Positions 12,170-24,935 of a stretch of 64,000 nucleotides of DNA are shown in pieces. Both the position numbers and the translations under genes were made by a program. The notes below the pieces were generated by a model. That model worked only from the letters and a program-made list of their open reading frames with translations, searched no databases and was not told the origin of the DNA. Every line of letters begins with the position of its first letter. Position 1 is the stretch's first letter. Source of the DNA: Hydractinia symbiolongicarpus (lineage: Eukaryota > Cnidaria > Hydrozoa > Anthoathecata > Hydractiniidae); contig NC_079880.1 of the NCBI RefSeq assembly GCF_029227915.1, positions 28,205,501-28,269,500 on the forward strand. The letters run 5' to 3'.

Positions 12170-13589
12170 GCGTTTTAGTGGTGAAAAAATAATTTAAAAA
12201 ATCGTTCTGGAAATGAGTTTACTCCCTGGGTACTTTCTTTATATACTTTTGACTATACGGGCCGAGTCCGCGTCTTACGGGAAGTCGCGGTTTTTCGTTT
12301 GCCGGCGATTAAACTTCTTTTACTCAGCGTCTCATCAAAAATGAAAACATTTTTAAAAACTACAAGTCTCATGGGCTTTAGTGGTGAAAAGATAATTTAA
12401 AAAATCGTTCTGGAAATGAGTTTACTCACAGGGTACTTTCTTTGTATATATTCGACTATACGGGCCAAGACCGGGATTTACGGGAAATCGAGGGTTTTCG
12501 TTTGCCGGCGATTAAACTTCTTTTATTCAGCGTCTCATCAAAAATGAAAACAAGTTTGAAGACTACAAGTTTCTTGCGTTTTAGTGGTTAAAAAATAATT
12601 TAAAAAATCGTTCGGGAAATGAGTTTACTCCCTGGGTACTTTCTTTGTATACTTTTGACTATACGGGCCGAGTCCGGGTCTCACGGGAAGTCGCCGGTTT
12701 TCGTTTGCCGGCAATTAAACTTCTTTTACTGAGCGTTTCATCAAAAATGAAAACATTTTTAAAAACTACAAGTCTCATGGGCTTTAGTGGTGAAAAGATA
12801 ATTTAAAAAATCGTTTTGGAAATGAGTTTACTCACAGGGTACTTTCTTTGTATACATTCGACTAAACGGGCTAAGCCCGGGATTTACGGGAAATCGCGGG
12901 TTGTCCTTTGCCGGCGATTAAACCACTTTCATTAAGCGTCTCATCAAAAATGAAAACATTTCTGAAAACTACAAGTCTCATGCGTTTTAGTGGTGAAAAA
13001 ATAATTTAAAAAATCGTTCGGGAAATGAGTTTACACCCTGGGTACTTTTTTGTATACTTTTGACTATACGGGCCGAGTCCAGGATTTACGGAAAATCGCA
13101 GGTTTTCGTTTGCCGGCGATTAAACTTCTTTTATTCAGCGTCTCATCAAAAATGAAAACATTTTTGAAAACTACAAGTCTCATTCGTTTTAGTGGTGAAA
13201 AAATAAATTAAAAAATCGTTGGAAAAATGAGTTTACTCCCTGGGTACTTTCTTTGTATACTTTTGACTATGCGGGCCAAGCCCGGGATTTACGGGAAATC
13301 GCGGGTTTTCGTTTGCCGGCGATTAAACTTCTTTTATTCAGCGTCTCATCAAATATGAAAACAATTTTGAAAACTACCAGTCTTATGCGTTTTAATGGTG
13401 AAAAGATAATTTAAAAAATCGTTCTGGAATTGAGTTTACTCACAGGGTACTTTTTTTGTATACATTCGACTATACGGGCCAAGCCTGTGATTTACGGGAA
13501 ATCGCGGGTTTTCGTTTGCCGGCGATTAAACATCTTTCATTAAGCGTCTCATCAAAAATGAAAACATTTTTGAAAACTACAAGTCTTAT
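12170..13589 (+). repeat. Third, diverged copy of the CTTAGCG-led block
   Basis: This block starts with CTTAGCG and CTTTATATAC and follows the order of 8933 onward. It lacks the four-base deletion (TTCAGCGTCTCATC is intact near 13,135), has CTCATGGG instead of CTCACGGG, and has a unique CTCATTCGTTTTAG near 13,180 and CATCAAATATG near 13,350. It runs into the next block at a GTGGTAAAAAAATAA monomer near 13,590. Confidence 0.7.
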
Positions 13590-16500
13590 GCGTTTTAGTG
13601 GTAAAAAAATAATTTAAAAAATCGTTCTGGAAATGAGTTTACTCACAGGGTACTTTCTTTGTATATATTCGACTATACGGGCCAAGACCGGGATTTACGG
13701 GAAATCGAGGGTTTTCGTTTGCCGGCGATTAAACCTCTTTTATTCAGCGTCTCATCAAAAATGAAAACATTTTTGAAAACTACAAGTCTCATGCGTTTTA
13801 GTGGTGAAAAAATAATTTAAAAAATCGTTCGGGAAATGAGTTTACTCCCTGGGTACTTTCTTTGTATACTTTTGACTATACGGGCCGAGTCCAGGATTTA
13901 CGGGAAGTCGCGGGTTTTCGTTTGCCGGCGATTAAACTTCTTTTATTCAGCGTCTCATCAAAAATGAAAACAAGTTTGAAGACTACAAGTTTCTTGCGTT
14001 TTAGTGGTTAAAAAATAATTTAAAAAATCGTTCGGGAAATGAGTTTACTCCCTGGGTACTTTTTTTGTATACTTTTGACTATACGGGCCAAGCCCGGGAT
14101 TTACGGGAAATCGCGGGTTTTCGTTTGCCGGCGATTAAACTTCTTTTATTCAGCGTCTCATCAAAAATGAAAACATTTTTGAAAACTGCAAGTCTTATGA
14201 GTTTTAGTGGTGAAAAAATAATTTAAAAAATCGTTGTGGAAATGAGTTTACTCACAGGGTACTTTCTTTGTATACATTCGACTATACGGGCCAAGCCCGG
14301 GATTTACGGGAAATCGCAGGTTTTCGTTTGCCGGCGATTAAACCACTTTCATTAAGCGTCTCATCAAAAATGAAAGCATTTCTGAAAACTACAAGTCTCA
14401 TGCGTTTTAGGGGTGAAAAAATAATTTAAAAAATCATTCGGGAAATGGGTTTACTCCTTGGGTACTTTCTTTGTATACTTTTGACTATACGGGCTTAGTC
14501 TGCGATTTACGGGAAGTCGCGGGTTTTCGTTTGCCGGCGATTAAACTTCTTTTATTCAGCGTCTCATCAAAAATGAAAACAAGTTTGAAGATTACAAGTT
14601 TCTTGCGTTTTAGTGAATAAAAAATAATTTAAAAAATCGTTCGGGAATTGAGTTTACTCCCTGGGTACCTTCTTTGTATACTTTTGATTATACGGGCCGA
14701 GTCCGCGTCTTACGGGAAGTCGCGGTTTTTCGTTTGCCGGCGATTAAACTTCTTTTACTCAGCGTCTCATCAAAAATGAAAACATTTTTAAAAACTACAA
14801 GTCTCATGGGCTTTAGTGGTGAAAAGATAATTTAAAAAATCGTTCTGGAAATGAGTTTACTCACAGGGTACTTTCTTTGTATATATTCGACTATACGGGC
14901 CAAGACCGGGATTTACGGGAAATCGAGGGTTTTCGTTTGCCGGCGATTAAACTTCTTTTATTCAGCGTCTCATCAAAAATGAAAACAAGTTTGAAGACTA
15001 CAAGCTTCTTGCGTTTTAGTGGTTAAAAAATAATTTAAAAAATCGTTCGGGAAATGAGTTTACTCCCTGGGTACTTTCTTTGTATACTTTTGACTATACG
15101 GGCCGAGTCCGGGTCTCACGGGAAGTCGCGGGTTTTCGTTTGCCGGCGATTAAACTTCTTTTACTCAGCGTTTCATCAAAAATGAAAACATTTTTAAAAA
15201 CTACAAGTCTCATGGGCTTTAGTGGTGAAAAGGTAATTTAAAAAATCGTTTTGGAAATGAGTTTACTCACAGGGTAGTTTCTTTGTATACATTCGACTAA
15301 ACGGGCCAAGCCCGGGATTTACGGGAAATCGCGGGTTTTCCTTTGCCGGCGATTAAACCACTTTCATTAAGCGTCTCATCAAAAATGAAAACATTTCTGA
15401 AAACTACAAGTCTCATGCGTTTTAGTGGTGAAAAAATAATTTAAAAAATCGTTCGGGAAATGAGTTTACACCCTGGGTACTTTTTTGTATACTTTTGACT
15501 ATACGGGCCGAGTCCGGGATTTACGGGAAATCGCAGGTTTTCGTTTGCCGGCGATTAAACTTCTTTTATTCAGCGTCTCATCAAAAATGAAAACATTTTT
15601 GAAAACTACAAGTGTCATGCGTTTTAGTGGTGAAAAAATAAATTAAAAAATCGTTGGAAAAATGAGTTTACTCCCTGGGTACTTTCTTTGTATACTTTTG
15701 ACTATACGGGCCGAGTCCGGGATTTACGGGAAATCGCAGGTTTTCGTTTGCCGGCGATTAAACTTCTTTTATTTAGCGTCTCATCAAAAATGAAAACATT
15801 TTTGAAAACTACAAGTGTCATGCGTTTTAGTGGTGAAAAAATAAATTAAAAAATCGTTGGAAAAATGAGTTTACTCCCTGGGTACTTTCTTTGTATACTT
15901 TTGACTATGCGGGCCAAGCCCGGGATTTACGGGAAATCGCGGGTTTTCGTTTGCCGGCGATTAAACTTCTTTTATTCAGCGTCTCATCAAAAATGAAAAC
16001 TATTTTGAAAACTACCAGTCTTATGCGTTTTAATGGTGAAAAGATAATTTAAAAAATCGTTCTGGAATTGAGTTTACTCACAGGGTACTTTTTTTGTATA
16101 CATTCGACTATACGGGCCAAGCCCGTGATTTACGGGAAATCGCGGGTTTTCGTTTGCCGGCGATTAAACCTCTTTCATTAAGCGTCACATCAAAAATGAA
16201 AACATTTTTGAAAACTACAAGTCTTATGCGTTTTAGTGGTGAAAAAATAATTTAAAAAATCGTTCTGGAAATGAGTTTACTCACAGGGTACTTTCTTTGT
16301 ATATATTCGACTATACGGGCCAAGACCGGGATTTACGGGAAATCGAGGGTTTTCGTTTGCCGGCGTTTAAACCTCTTTTATTCAGCGTCTCATCAAAAAT
16401 GAAAACATTTTTGAAAACTACAAGTCTCATGCGTTTTAGTGGTGAAAAAATAATTTAAAAAATCGTTCGGGAAATGAGTTTACTCCCTGGGTACTTTCTT

Positions 16501-17960
16501 TGTATACTTTTGACTATACGGGCCGAGTCCAGGATTTACGGGAAGTCGCGGGTTTTCGTTTGCCGGCGAGTAAACTTCTTTTATTCAGCGTCTCATCAAA
16601 AATGAAAACAAGTTTGAAGACTACAAGTTTCTTGCGTTTTAGTGGTTAAAAAATAATTTAAAAAATCGTTCGGGAAATGAGTTTACTCCCTGGGTACTTT
16701 CTTTGTATACTTTTGACTATACGGGCCAAGCCCGGGATTTACGGGAAATCGCGGGTTTTCGTTTGCCGGCGATTAAACTTCTTTTATTCAGCGTCTCATC
16801 AAAAATGAAAACATTTTTGAAAACTACAAGTCTTATGCGTTTTAGTGGTGAAAAAATAATTTAAAAAATCGTTGTGGAAATGAGTTTACTCACAGGGTAC
16901 TTTCTTTGTTAACATTCGACTATACGGGCCAAGCCCGGGATTTACGGGAAATCGCAGGTTTTCGTTTGCCGGCGATTAAACCACTTTCATTAAGCGTCTC
17001 ATCAAAAATGAAAGCATTTCTGAAAACTACAAGTCTCATGCGTTTTAGGGGTGAAAAAATAATTTAAAAAATTGTTCGGGAAATGGGTTTACTCCTTGGG
17101 TACTTTCTTTGTATAGTTATGACTTTACAGGCCGAGTCCGGGATTTACGGGAAAAGCAGGTTTTTGTTTGCCGGCGATTAAACTTCTTTTATTCAGCGTC
17201 TCATCAAAAATGAAAACATTTTTAAAAACTACAAGTCTCATGGGCTTTAGTGGTAAAAAAATAATTTAAAAAATCGTTCGGGAAATGAGTTTACACCCTG
17301 GGTACTTTCTTTGTATACTTATGACTTTACAGGCCGAGTCCGGGATTTACGGGAAATCGCAGGTTTTCGTTTGCCGGCGATTAAACTTCTTTTATTCAGC
17401 GTCTCATCAAAAATGAAAACATTTTTAAAAACTACAAGTCTCATGGGCTTTAGTGGTAAAAAAATAATTTAAAAAATCGTTCGGGAAATGAGTTTACACC
17501 CTGGGTACTTTCTTTGTATACTTATGACTTTACAGGCCGAGTCCGGGATTTACGGGAAATCGCAGGTTTTCGTTTGCCGGCGATTAAACTTCTTTTATTC
17601 AGCGTCTCATCAAAAATGAAAACAAGTTTGAAGACTACAAATTTCTTGCGTTTTAGTGGTAAAAAAATAATTTAAAAAATCGTTCGGGAAATGAGTTTAC
17701 ACCCTGGGTACTTTCTTTATATACTTATGACTTTACAGGCCGAGTCCGGGATTTACGGGAAATCGCAGGTTTTCGTTTGCCGGCGATTAAACTTCTTTTA
17801 TTCAGCGTCTCATCAAAAATGAAAACAAGTTTGAAGACTACAAATTTCTTGCGTTTTAGTGGTTAAAAAATAATTTAAAAAATCGTTCGGGAAATGAGTT
17901 TACTCCCTGGGTACTTTCTTTGTATACTTTTGACTATACGGGCCAAGCCCGGGATTTACG
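13590..17960 (+). repeat. Block related to 1628-2720 and to about 25.1-29.6 kb
   Basis: From 13,590 to about 14,690 the order GTGGTAAAAAAATAA, TTTCTTGCG, TTATGAG, GCGTTTTAGGGG, TTAGTGAATAAA matches 1628-2720. From 15,011 to about 17,850 the order is shared with 26,574 to about 29,210, including CTTTGTTAACATTCGAC (16,906 and 28,265). Two consecutive GTGTCATGCG monomers (near 15,610 and 15,817) are present here where the distant copy has one. A run of near-identical CTTATGACTTTACAGG monomers lies at about 17,244-17,850. Confidence 0.75.
17244..17852 (+). repeat. Three consecutive near-identical monomers
   Basis: Monomers starting near 17,244, 17,447 and 17,650 are nearly the same in sequence (CACCCTGGG, CTTATGACTTTACAGG, ATCGCAGGTTTTCG). 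The second half of the monomer before (about 17,110-17,243) is a mutated version with GTATAGTTATG and GGGAAAAGCAGG. This is local amplification of a single 203-bp monomer; most of the array is homogenised in multi-monomer blocks. The related stretch at 28,400-29,010 carries one fewer. Confidence 0.75.
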
Positions 17961-20900
17961 GGAAATCGCGGGTTTTCGTTTGCCGGCGATTAAACCACTT
18001 TCATTAAGCGTCTCATCAAAAATGAAAGCATTTCTGAAAACTACAAGTCTCATGCGTTTTAGGGGTGAAAAAATAATTTAAAAAATTGTTCGGGAAATGG
18101 GTTTACTCCTTGGGTACTTTCTTTGTATACTTTTGACTATACGGGCCGAGTCCCCGATTTACGGGAAATCACGGTTTTTCGTTTGCCGGCGATTAAACTT
18201 CTTTTATTCAGCGTCTCATCAAAAATGAAAACATTTTTAAAAACTACAAGTCCCATGGGCTTTAGTGGTGAAATAATAATTTAAAAAATCGTTCGGGAAA
18301 TGAGTTTACACCCTCGGTACTTTCTTTGTATACTTTTGACTTTACAGGCCGAGTCCGGGATTTACGGGAAATCGCAGGTTTTTGTTTGCCGGCGATTAAA
18401 CTTCTTTTATTCAGCGTCTCATCAAAAATGAAAACATTTTTGAAAACTAGAAGTCTCATGCGTTTTAGTGGTGAAAGAATAAATTAAAAAATCGTTGGAA
18501 AAATGAGTTTACTCCCTGGGTACTTTCTTTGTATACTTTTGACTATGCGGGCCAAGCCCGGGATTTACGGGAAATCGCGGGTTTTCGTTTGCCGGCGATT
18601 AAACTTCTTTTATTCAGCGTCTCATCAAAAATGAAAACTATTTTGAAAACTACCAGTCTTATGCGTTTTAATGGTGAAAAGATAATTTAAAAAATCGTTC
18701 TGGAATTGAGTTTTCTCACAGGGTACTTTTTTTGTATACATTCGACTATACGGGCCAAGCCCGTGATTTACGGGAAATCGCGGGTTTTCGTTTGCCGGCG
18801 ATTAAACCTCTTTCATTAAGCGTCTCATCAAAAATGAAAACATTTTTGAAAACTACAAGTCTTAGCGTTTTAGTGGTGAAAAAATAATTTAAAAAATCGT
18901 TCTGGAAATGAGTTTACTCCCTGGGTACTTTCTTTGTATACTTTTGACTATACGGGCCGAGTCCGCGTCTTACGGGAAGTCGCGGTTTTACGTTTGCCGG
19001 CGATTAAACTTCTTTTACTCAGCGTCTCATCAAAAATGAAAACATTTTTAAAAACTACAAGTCTCATGGGCTTTAGTGGTGAAAAGATAATTTAAAAAAT
19101 CGTTCTGGAAATGAGTTTACTCACAGGGTACTTTCTTTGTATATATTCGACTATACGGGCCAAGACCCGGATTTACGGGAAATCGAGGGTTTTCGTTTGC
19201 CGGCGATTAAACTTCTTTTATTCAGCGTCTCATCAAAAATGAAAACAAGTTTGAAGACTACAAGTTTCTTGCGTTTTAGTGGTTAAAAAATAATTTAAAA
19301 AATCGTTCGGGAAATGAGTTTACTCCCTGGGTACTTTCTTTGTATACTTCTGACTATACGGGCCGAGTCCGGGTCTCACGGGAAGTCGCGGGTTTTCGTT
19401 TGCCGGCGATTAAACTTCTTTTACTCAGCGTTTCATCAAAAATGAAAACGTTTTTAAAAACTACAAGTCTCATGGGCTTTAGTGGTGAAAAGATAATTTA
19501 AAAAATCATTTTGGAAATGAGTTTACTCACAGGGTACTTTCTTTGTATACATTCGACTAAACGGGCTAAGCCCGGGATTTACGGGAAATCGCGGGTTTTC
19601 ATTTGCCGGCGATTAAACCACTTTCATTAAGCGTCTCATCAAAAATGAAAACATTTCTGAAAACTACAAGTCTCATGCGTTTTAGTGGTGAAAAAATAAT
19701 TTAAAAAATCGTTCGGGAAATGAGTTTACACCCTGGGTACTTTTTTGGATACTTTTGACTATACGGGCCGAGTCCAGGATTTACGGGAAATCGCAGGTTT
19801 TCGTTTGCCGGCGATTAAACTTCTTTTATTCAGCGTCTCATCAAAAATGAAAACATTTTTGAAAACTACAAGTCTCATGCGTTTTAGTGGTGAAAAAATA
19901 AATTAAAAAATCGTTGGAAAAATGAGTTTACTCCCTTGGTACTTTCTTTGTATACTTTTGACTATGCGGGCCAAGCCCGGGATTTACGGGAAATCGCGGG
20001 TTTTCGTTTGCCGGCGATTAAACTTCTTTTATTCAGCGTCTCATCAAAAATGAAAACAATTTTGAAAACTACCAGTCTTATGCGTTTTAATGGTGAAAAG
20101 ATAATTTAAAAAATCGTTCTGGAATTGAGTTTACTCACAGGGTACTTTTTTTGTATACATGCGACTATACGGGCCAAGCCCGTGATTTACGGGAAATCGC
20201 GGGTTTTCGTTTGCCGGCGATTAAACATCTTTCATTAAGCGTCTCATCAAAAATGAAAACATTTTTGAAAACTACAAGTCTTATGCGTTTTAGTGGTGAA
20301 AAAATAATTTAAAAAATCGTTCTGGAAATGAGTTTACTCACAGGGTACTTTCTTTGTATATATTCGACTATACGGGCCAAGACCGGGATTTACGGGAAAT
20401 CGAGGGTTTTCGTTTGCCGGCGATTAAACCTCTTTTATTCAGCGTCTCATCAAAAATGAAAACATTTTTGAAAACTACAAGTCTCATGCGTTTTAGTGGT
20501 GAAAAAATAATTTAAAAAATCGTTCGGGAAATGAGTTTACTCCCTGGGTACTTTCTTTGTATACTTTTGACTATACGGGCCGAGTCCAGGATTTACGGGA
20601 AGTCGCGGGTTTTCGTTTGCCGGCGATTAAACTTCTTTTATTCAGCGTCTCATCAAAAATGAAAACAAGTTTGAAGACTACAAGTTTCTTGCGTTTTAGT
20701 GGTTAAAAAATAATTTAAAAAATCGTTCGGGAAATGAGTTTACTCCCTGGGTACTTTCTTTGTATACTTTTGACTATACGGGCCAAGCCCGGGATTTACG
20801 GGAAATCGCGGGTTTTCGTTTGCCGGCGATTAAACTTCTTTTATTCAGCGTCTCATCAAAAATGAAAACATTTTTAAAAACTACAAGTCTCATGGGCTTT

Positions 20901-21408
20901 AGTGGTAAAAAAATAATTTAAAAAATCGTTCGGGAAATGAGTTTACACCCTGGGTACTTTCTTTGTATACTTATGACTTTACAGGCCGAGTCCGGGATTT
21001 ACGGGAAATCGCAGGTTTTCGTTTGCCGGCGATTAAACTTCTTTTATTCAGCGTCTCATCAAAAATGAAAACAAGTTTGAAGACTACAAATTTCTTGCGT
21101 TTTAGTGGTTAAAAAATAATTTAAAAAATCGTTCGGGAAATGAGTTTACTCCCTGGGTACTTTCTTTGTATACTTTTGACTATACGGGCCAAGCCCTGGA
21201 TTTACGGGAAATTGCGGGTTTTCGTTTGCCGGCGATTAAACTTCTTTTATTCAGCGTCTCATCAATAATGAAAACATTTTTGAAAACTACAAGTCTTATG
21301 CGTTTTAGTGGTGAAAAAATAATTTAAAAAATCGTTGTGGAAATGAGTTTACTCACAGGGTACTTTCTTTGTATACATTCGACTATACGGGCCAAGCCCG
21401 GGATTTAC
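17960..21408 (+). repeat. 17-monomer HOR (3,449 bp), copy 1
   Basis: Offset 3,449 bp links CTTAGCG at 18,863 with 22,312, and the GAAATAATAATTT monomer with CACCCTCGG near 18,259 with the one near 21,708. Order: GCGTTTTAGGGG, GGGCTTTAG/GAAATAATAA, AAATAAATT, TTTTAATGG, CTTAGCG, GGGCTTTAG, TTTCTTGCG and so on. The left limit is placed near 17,960 because the monomer at 17,853 begins unlike the one at 21,299. Limits are approximate. Confidence 0.75.
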
Positions 21409-24020
21409 GGGAAATCGCAGGTTTTCGTTTGCCGGCGATTAAACCACTTTCATTAAGCGTCTCATCAAAAATGAAAGCATTTCTGAAAACTACAAGTCTC
21501 ATGCGTTTTAGGGGTGAAAAAATAATTTAAAAAATTGTTCGGGAAATGGGTTTACTCCTTGGGTACTTTCTTTGTATACTTTTGACTATACGGGCCGAGT
21601 CCGCGATTTACGGGAAATCACGGTTTTTCGTTTGCCGGCGATTAAACTTCTTTTATTCAGCGTCTCATCAAAAATGAAAACATTTTTAAAAACTACAAGT
21701 CCCATGGGCTTTAGTGGTGAAATAATAATTTAAAAAATCGTTCGGGAAATGAGTTTACACCCTCGGTACTTTCTTTGTATACTTTTGACTTTACAGGCCG
21801 AGTCCGGGATTTACGGGAAATCGCAGGTTTTTGTTTGCCGGCGATTAAACTTCTTTTATTCAGCGTCTCATCAAAAATGAAAACATTTTTGAAAACTACA
21901 AGTCTCATGCGTTTTAGTGGTGAAAAAATAAATTAAAAAATCGTTGGAAAAATGAGTTTACTCCCTGGGTACTTTCTTTGTATACTTTTGACTATGCGGG
22001 CCAAGCCCGGGATTTACGGGAAATCGCGGGTTTTCGTTTGCTGGCGATTAAACTTCTTTTATTCAGCGTCTCATCAAAAATGAAAACTATTTTGAAAACT
22101 ACCAGTCTTATGCGTTTTAATGGTGAAAAGATAATTTAAAAAATCGTTCTGGAATTGAGTTTACTCACAGGGTACTTTTTTTGTATACATTCGACTATAC
22201 GGGCCAAGCCCGTGATTTACGGGAAATCGCGGGTTTTCGTTTGCCGGCGATTAAACCTCTTTCATTAAGCGTCTCATCAAAAATAAAAACATTTTTGAAA
22301 ACTACAAGTCTTAGCGTTTTAGTGGTGAAAAAATAATTTAAAAAATAGTTCTGGAAATGAGTTTACTCCCTGGGTACTTTCTTTGTATACTTTTGACTAT
22401 ACGGGCCGAGTCTGCGTCTTACGGGAAGTCGCGGTTTTTTGTTTGCCGGCGATTAAACTTCTTTTACTCAGCGTCTCATCAAAAATGAAAACATTTTTAA
22501 AAACTACAAGTCTCATGGGCTTTAGTGGTGAAAAGATAATTTAAAAAATCGTTCTGGAAATGAGTTTACTCACAGGGTACTTTCTTTGTATATATTCGAC
22601 TATACGGGCCAAGACCGGGATTTACGGGAAATCGAGGGTTTTCGTTTGCCGGCGATTAAACTTCTTTTATTCAGCGTCTCATCAAAAATGAAAACAAGTT
22701 TGAAGACTACAAGTTTCTTGCGTTTTAGTGGTTAAAAAATAATTTAAAAAATCGTTCGGGAAATGAGTTTACACCCTGCGTACTTTCTTTTTATACTTTT
22801 GACTATACGGGCCGAGTCCGGGTCTCACGGGAAGTCGCGGGTTTTCGTTTGCCGGCGATTAAACTTCTTTTACTCAGCGTTTCATCAAAAATGAAAACAT
22901 TTTTAAAAACTACAAGTCTCATGGGCTTTAGTGGTGAAAAGATAATTTAAAAAATCGTTTTGGAAATGAGTTTACTCACAGGGTACTTTCTTTGTATACA
23001 TTCGACTAAACGGGCTAAGCCCGGGATTTACGGGAAATCGCGGGTTTTCATTTGCCGGCGATTAAACCACTTTCATTAAGCGTCTCATCAAAAATGAAAA
23101 CATTTCTGAAAACTACAAGTCTCATGCGTTTTAGTGGTGAAAAAATAATTTAAAAAATCGTTCGGGAAATGAGTTTACACCCTGGGTACTTTTTTGTATA
23201 CTTTTGACTATACGGGCCGAGTCCAGGATTTACGGGAAATCGCAGGTTTTCGTTTGCCGGCGATTAAACTTCTTTTATTCAGCGTCTCATCAAAAATGAA
23301 AACATTTTTGAAAACTACAAGTCTCATGCGTTTTAGTGGTGAAAAAATAAATTAAAAAATCGTTGGAAAAATGAGTTTACTCCCTGGGTACTTTCTTTGT
23401 ATACTTTTGACTATGCGGGCCAAGCCCGGGATTTACGGGAAATCGCGGGTTTTCGTTTGCCGGCGATTAAACTTCTTTTATTCAGCGTCTCATCAAAAAT
23501 GAAAACAATTTTGAAAACTACCAGTCTTATGCGTTTTAATGGTGAAAAGATAATTTAAAAAATCGTTCTGGAATTAAGTTTACTCACAGGGTACTTTTTT
23601 TGTATACATGCGACTATACGGGCCAAGCCGGTGATTTACGGGAAATCGCGGGTTTTCGTTTGCCGGCGATTAAACATCTTTCATTAAGCGTCTCATCAAA
23701 AATGAAAACATTTTTGAAAACTACAAGTCTTATGCGTTTTAGTGGTGAAAAAAAAATTTAAAAAATCATTCTGGAAATGAGTTTACTCACAGGGTACTTT
23801 CTTTGTATATATTCGACTATACGGGCCAAGACCGGGATTTACGGAAAATCGATGGTTTTCGTTTGCCGGCGATTAAACCTCTTTTATTCAGCGTCTCATC
23901 AAAAATGAAAAAATTTTGGAAACTACAAGTCTCATGCGTTTTAGTGGTGAAAAAATAATTTAAAAAATCGTTCGGGAAATGAGTTTACTCCCTGGGTACT
24001 TTCTTTGTATACTTTTGACT
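21409..24020 (+). repeat. 17-monomer HOR, copy 2 (partial, about 0.76 unit)
   Basis: This copy matches 17,960 to about 20,570 at an offset of 3,449 bp, with scattered substitutions such as CTGGCGATT near 22,041, AAAATAGTTCTGG near 22,344 and CACCCTGCG near 22,772. Near 24,020 it departs from copy 1 (GGGCCAAGCCCGGG here, GGGCCGAGTCCAGG there). Its last 0.7 kb also forms the start of the following 8-monomer HOR. Confidence 0.7.
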
Positions 24021-24935
24021 ATACGGGCCAAGCCCGGGATTTACGGGAAATCGCGGGTTTTCGTTTGCCGGCGATTAAACTTCTTTTATTCAGCGTCTCA
24101 TCAAAAATGAAAACATTTTTGAAAACTGCAAGTCTTATGAGTTTTAGTGGTGAAAAAATAATTTAAAAAATCGTTGTGGAAATGAGTTTACTCACAGGGT
24201 ACTTTCTTTGTATACATTCGACTATACGGGCCAAGCCCGGGATTTACGGGAAATCGCAGGTTTTCGTTTGCCGGCGATTAAACCACTTTCATTAAGGGTC
24301 TCATCAAAAATGAAAGCATTTCTGAAAACTACAAGTCTCATGCGTTTTAGGGGTGAAAAAATAATTTAAAAAATCATTCGGGAAATGGGTTTACTCCTTG
24401 GGTACTTTCTTTGTATACTTTTGACTATACGGGCTGAGTCCGCGATTTACGGGAAGTCGCGGGTTTTCGTTTACCGGCGATTAAACTTCTTTTATTCAGC
24501 GTCTCATCAAAAATGAAAACAGGTTTGAAGACTACAAGTTTCTTGCGTTTTAGTGAATAAAAAATAATTTAAAAAATCGTTCGGGAGATGAGTTTACTCC
24601 CTGGGTACCTTCTTTGTATACTTTTGACTATACGGGCCGAGTCCGCGTCTTACGGGAAATCGCGGTTTTTCGTTTGCCGGCGAGTAAACTTCTTTTACTC
24701 AGCGTCTCATCAAAAATGAAAACATTTTTAAAAACTACAAGTCTCATGGGCTTTAGTGGTGAAAAGATAATTTAAAAAATCGTTCTGGAAATGAGTTTAT
24801 TCACAGGGTACTTTCTTTGTATATATTCGACTATACGGGCCAAGACCGGGATTTACGGGAAATCGAGGGTTTTCGTTTGCCGGCGATTAAACTTCTTTTA
24901 TTCAGCGTCTCATCAAAAATGAAAACAAGTTTGAA
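23313..24935 (+). repeat. 8-monomer HOR (1,623 bp), copy 1
   Basis: Rare variants recur at exactly 1,623 bp: AAAATTTTGGAAACTAC at 23,910 and 25,533, CATTAAGGGTCTCATC near 24,290 and 25,913, and GGAAATCGCGGTTTTTCG with GGCGAGTAAAC near 24,655 and 26,278. Monomer order is close to the 816-4065 HOR, so the two are relatives about 22 kb apart. Copy 1 has private changes such as ACAGGTTTGAAG (near 24,520) and TTTACCGGCG (near 24,470). Confidence 0.88.
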
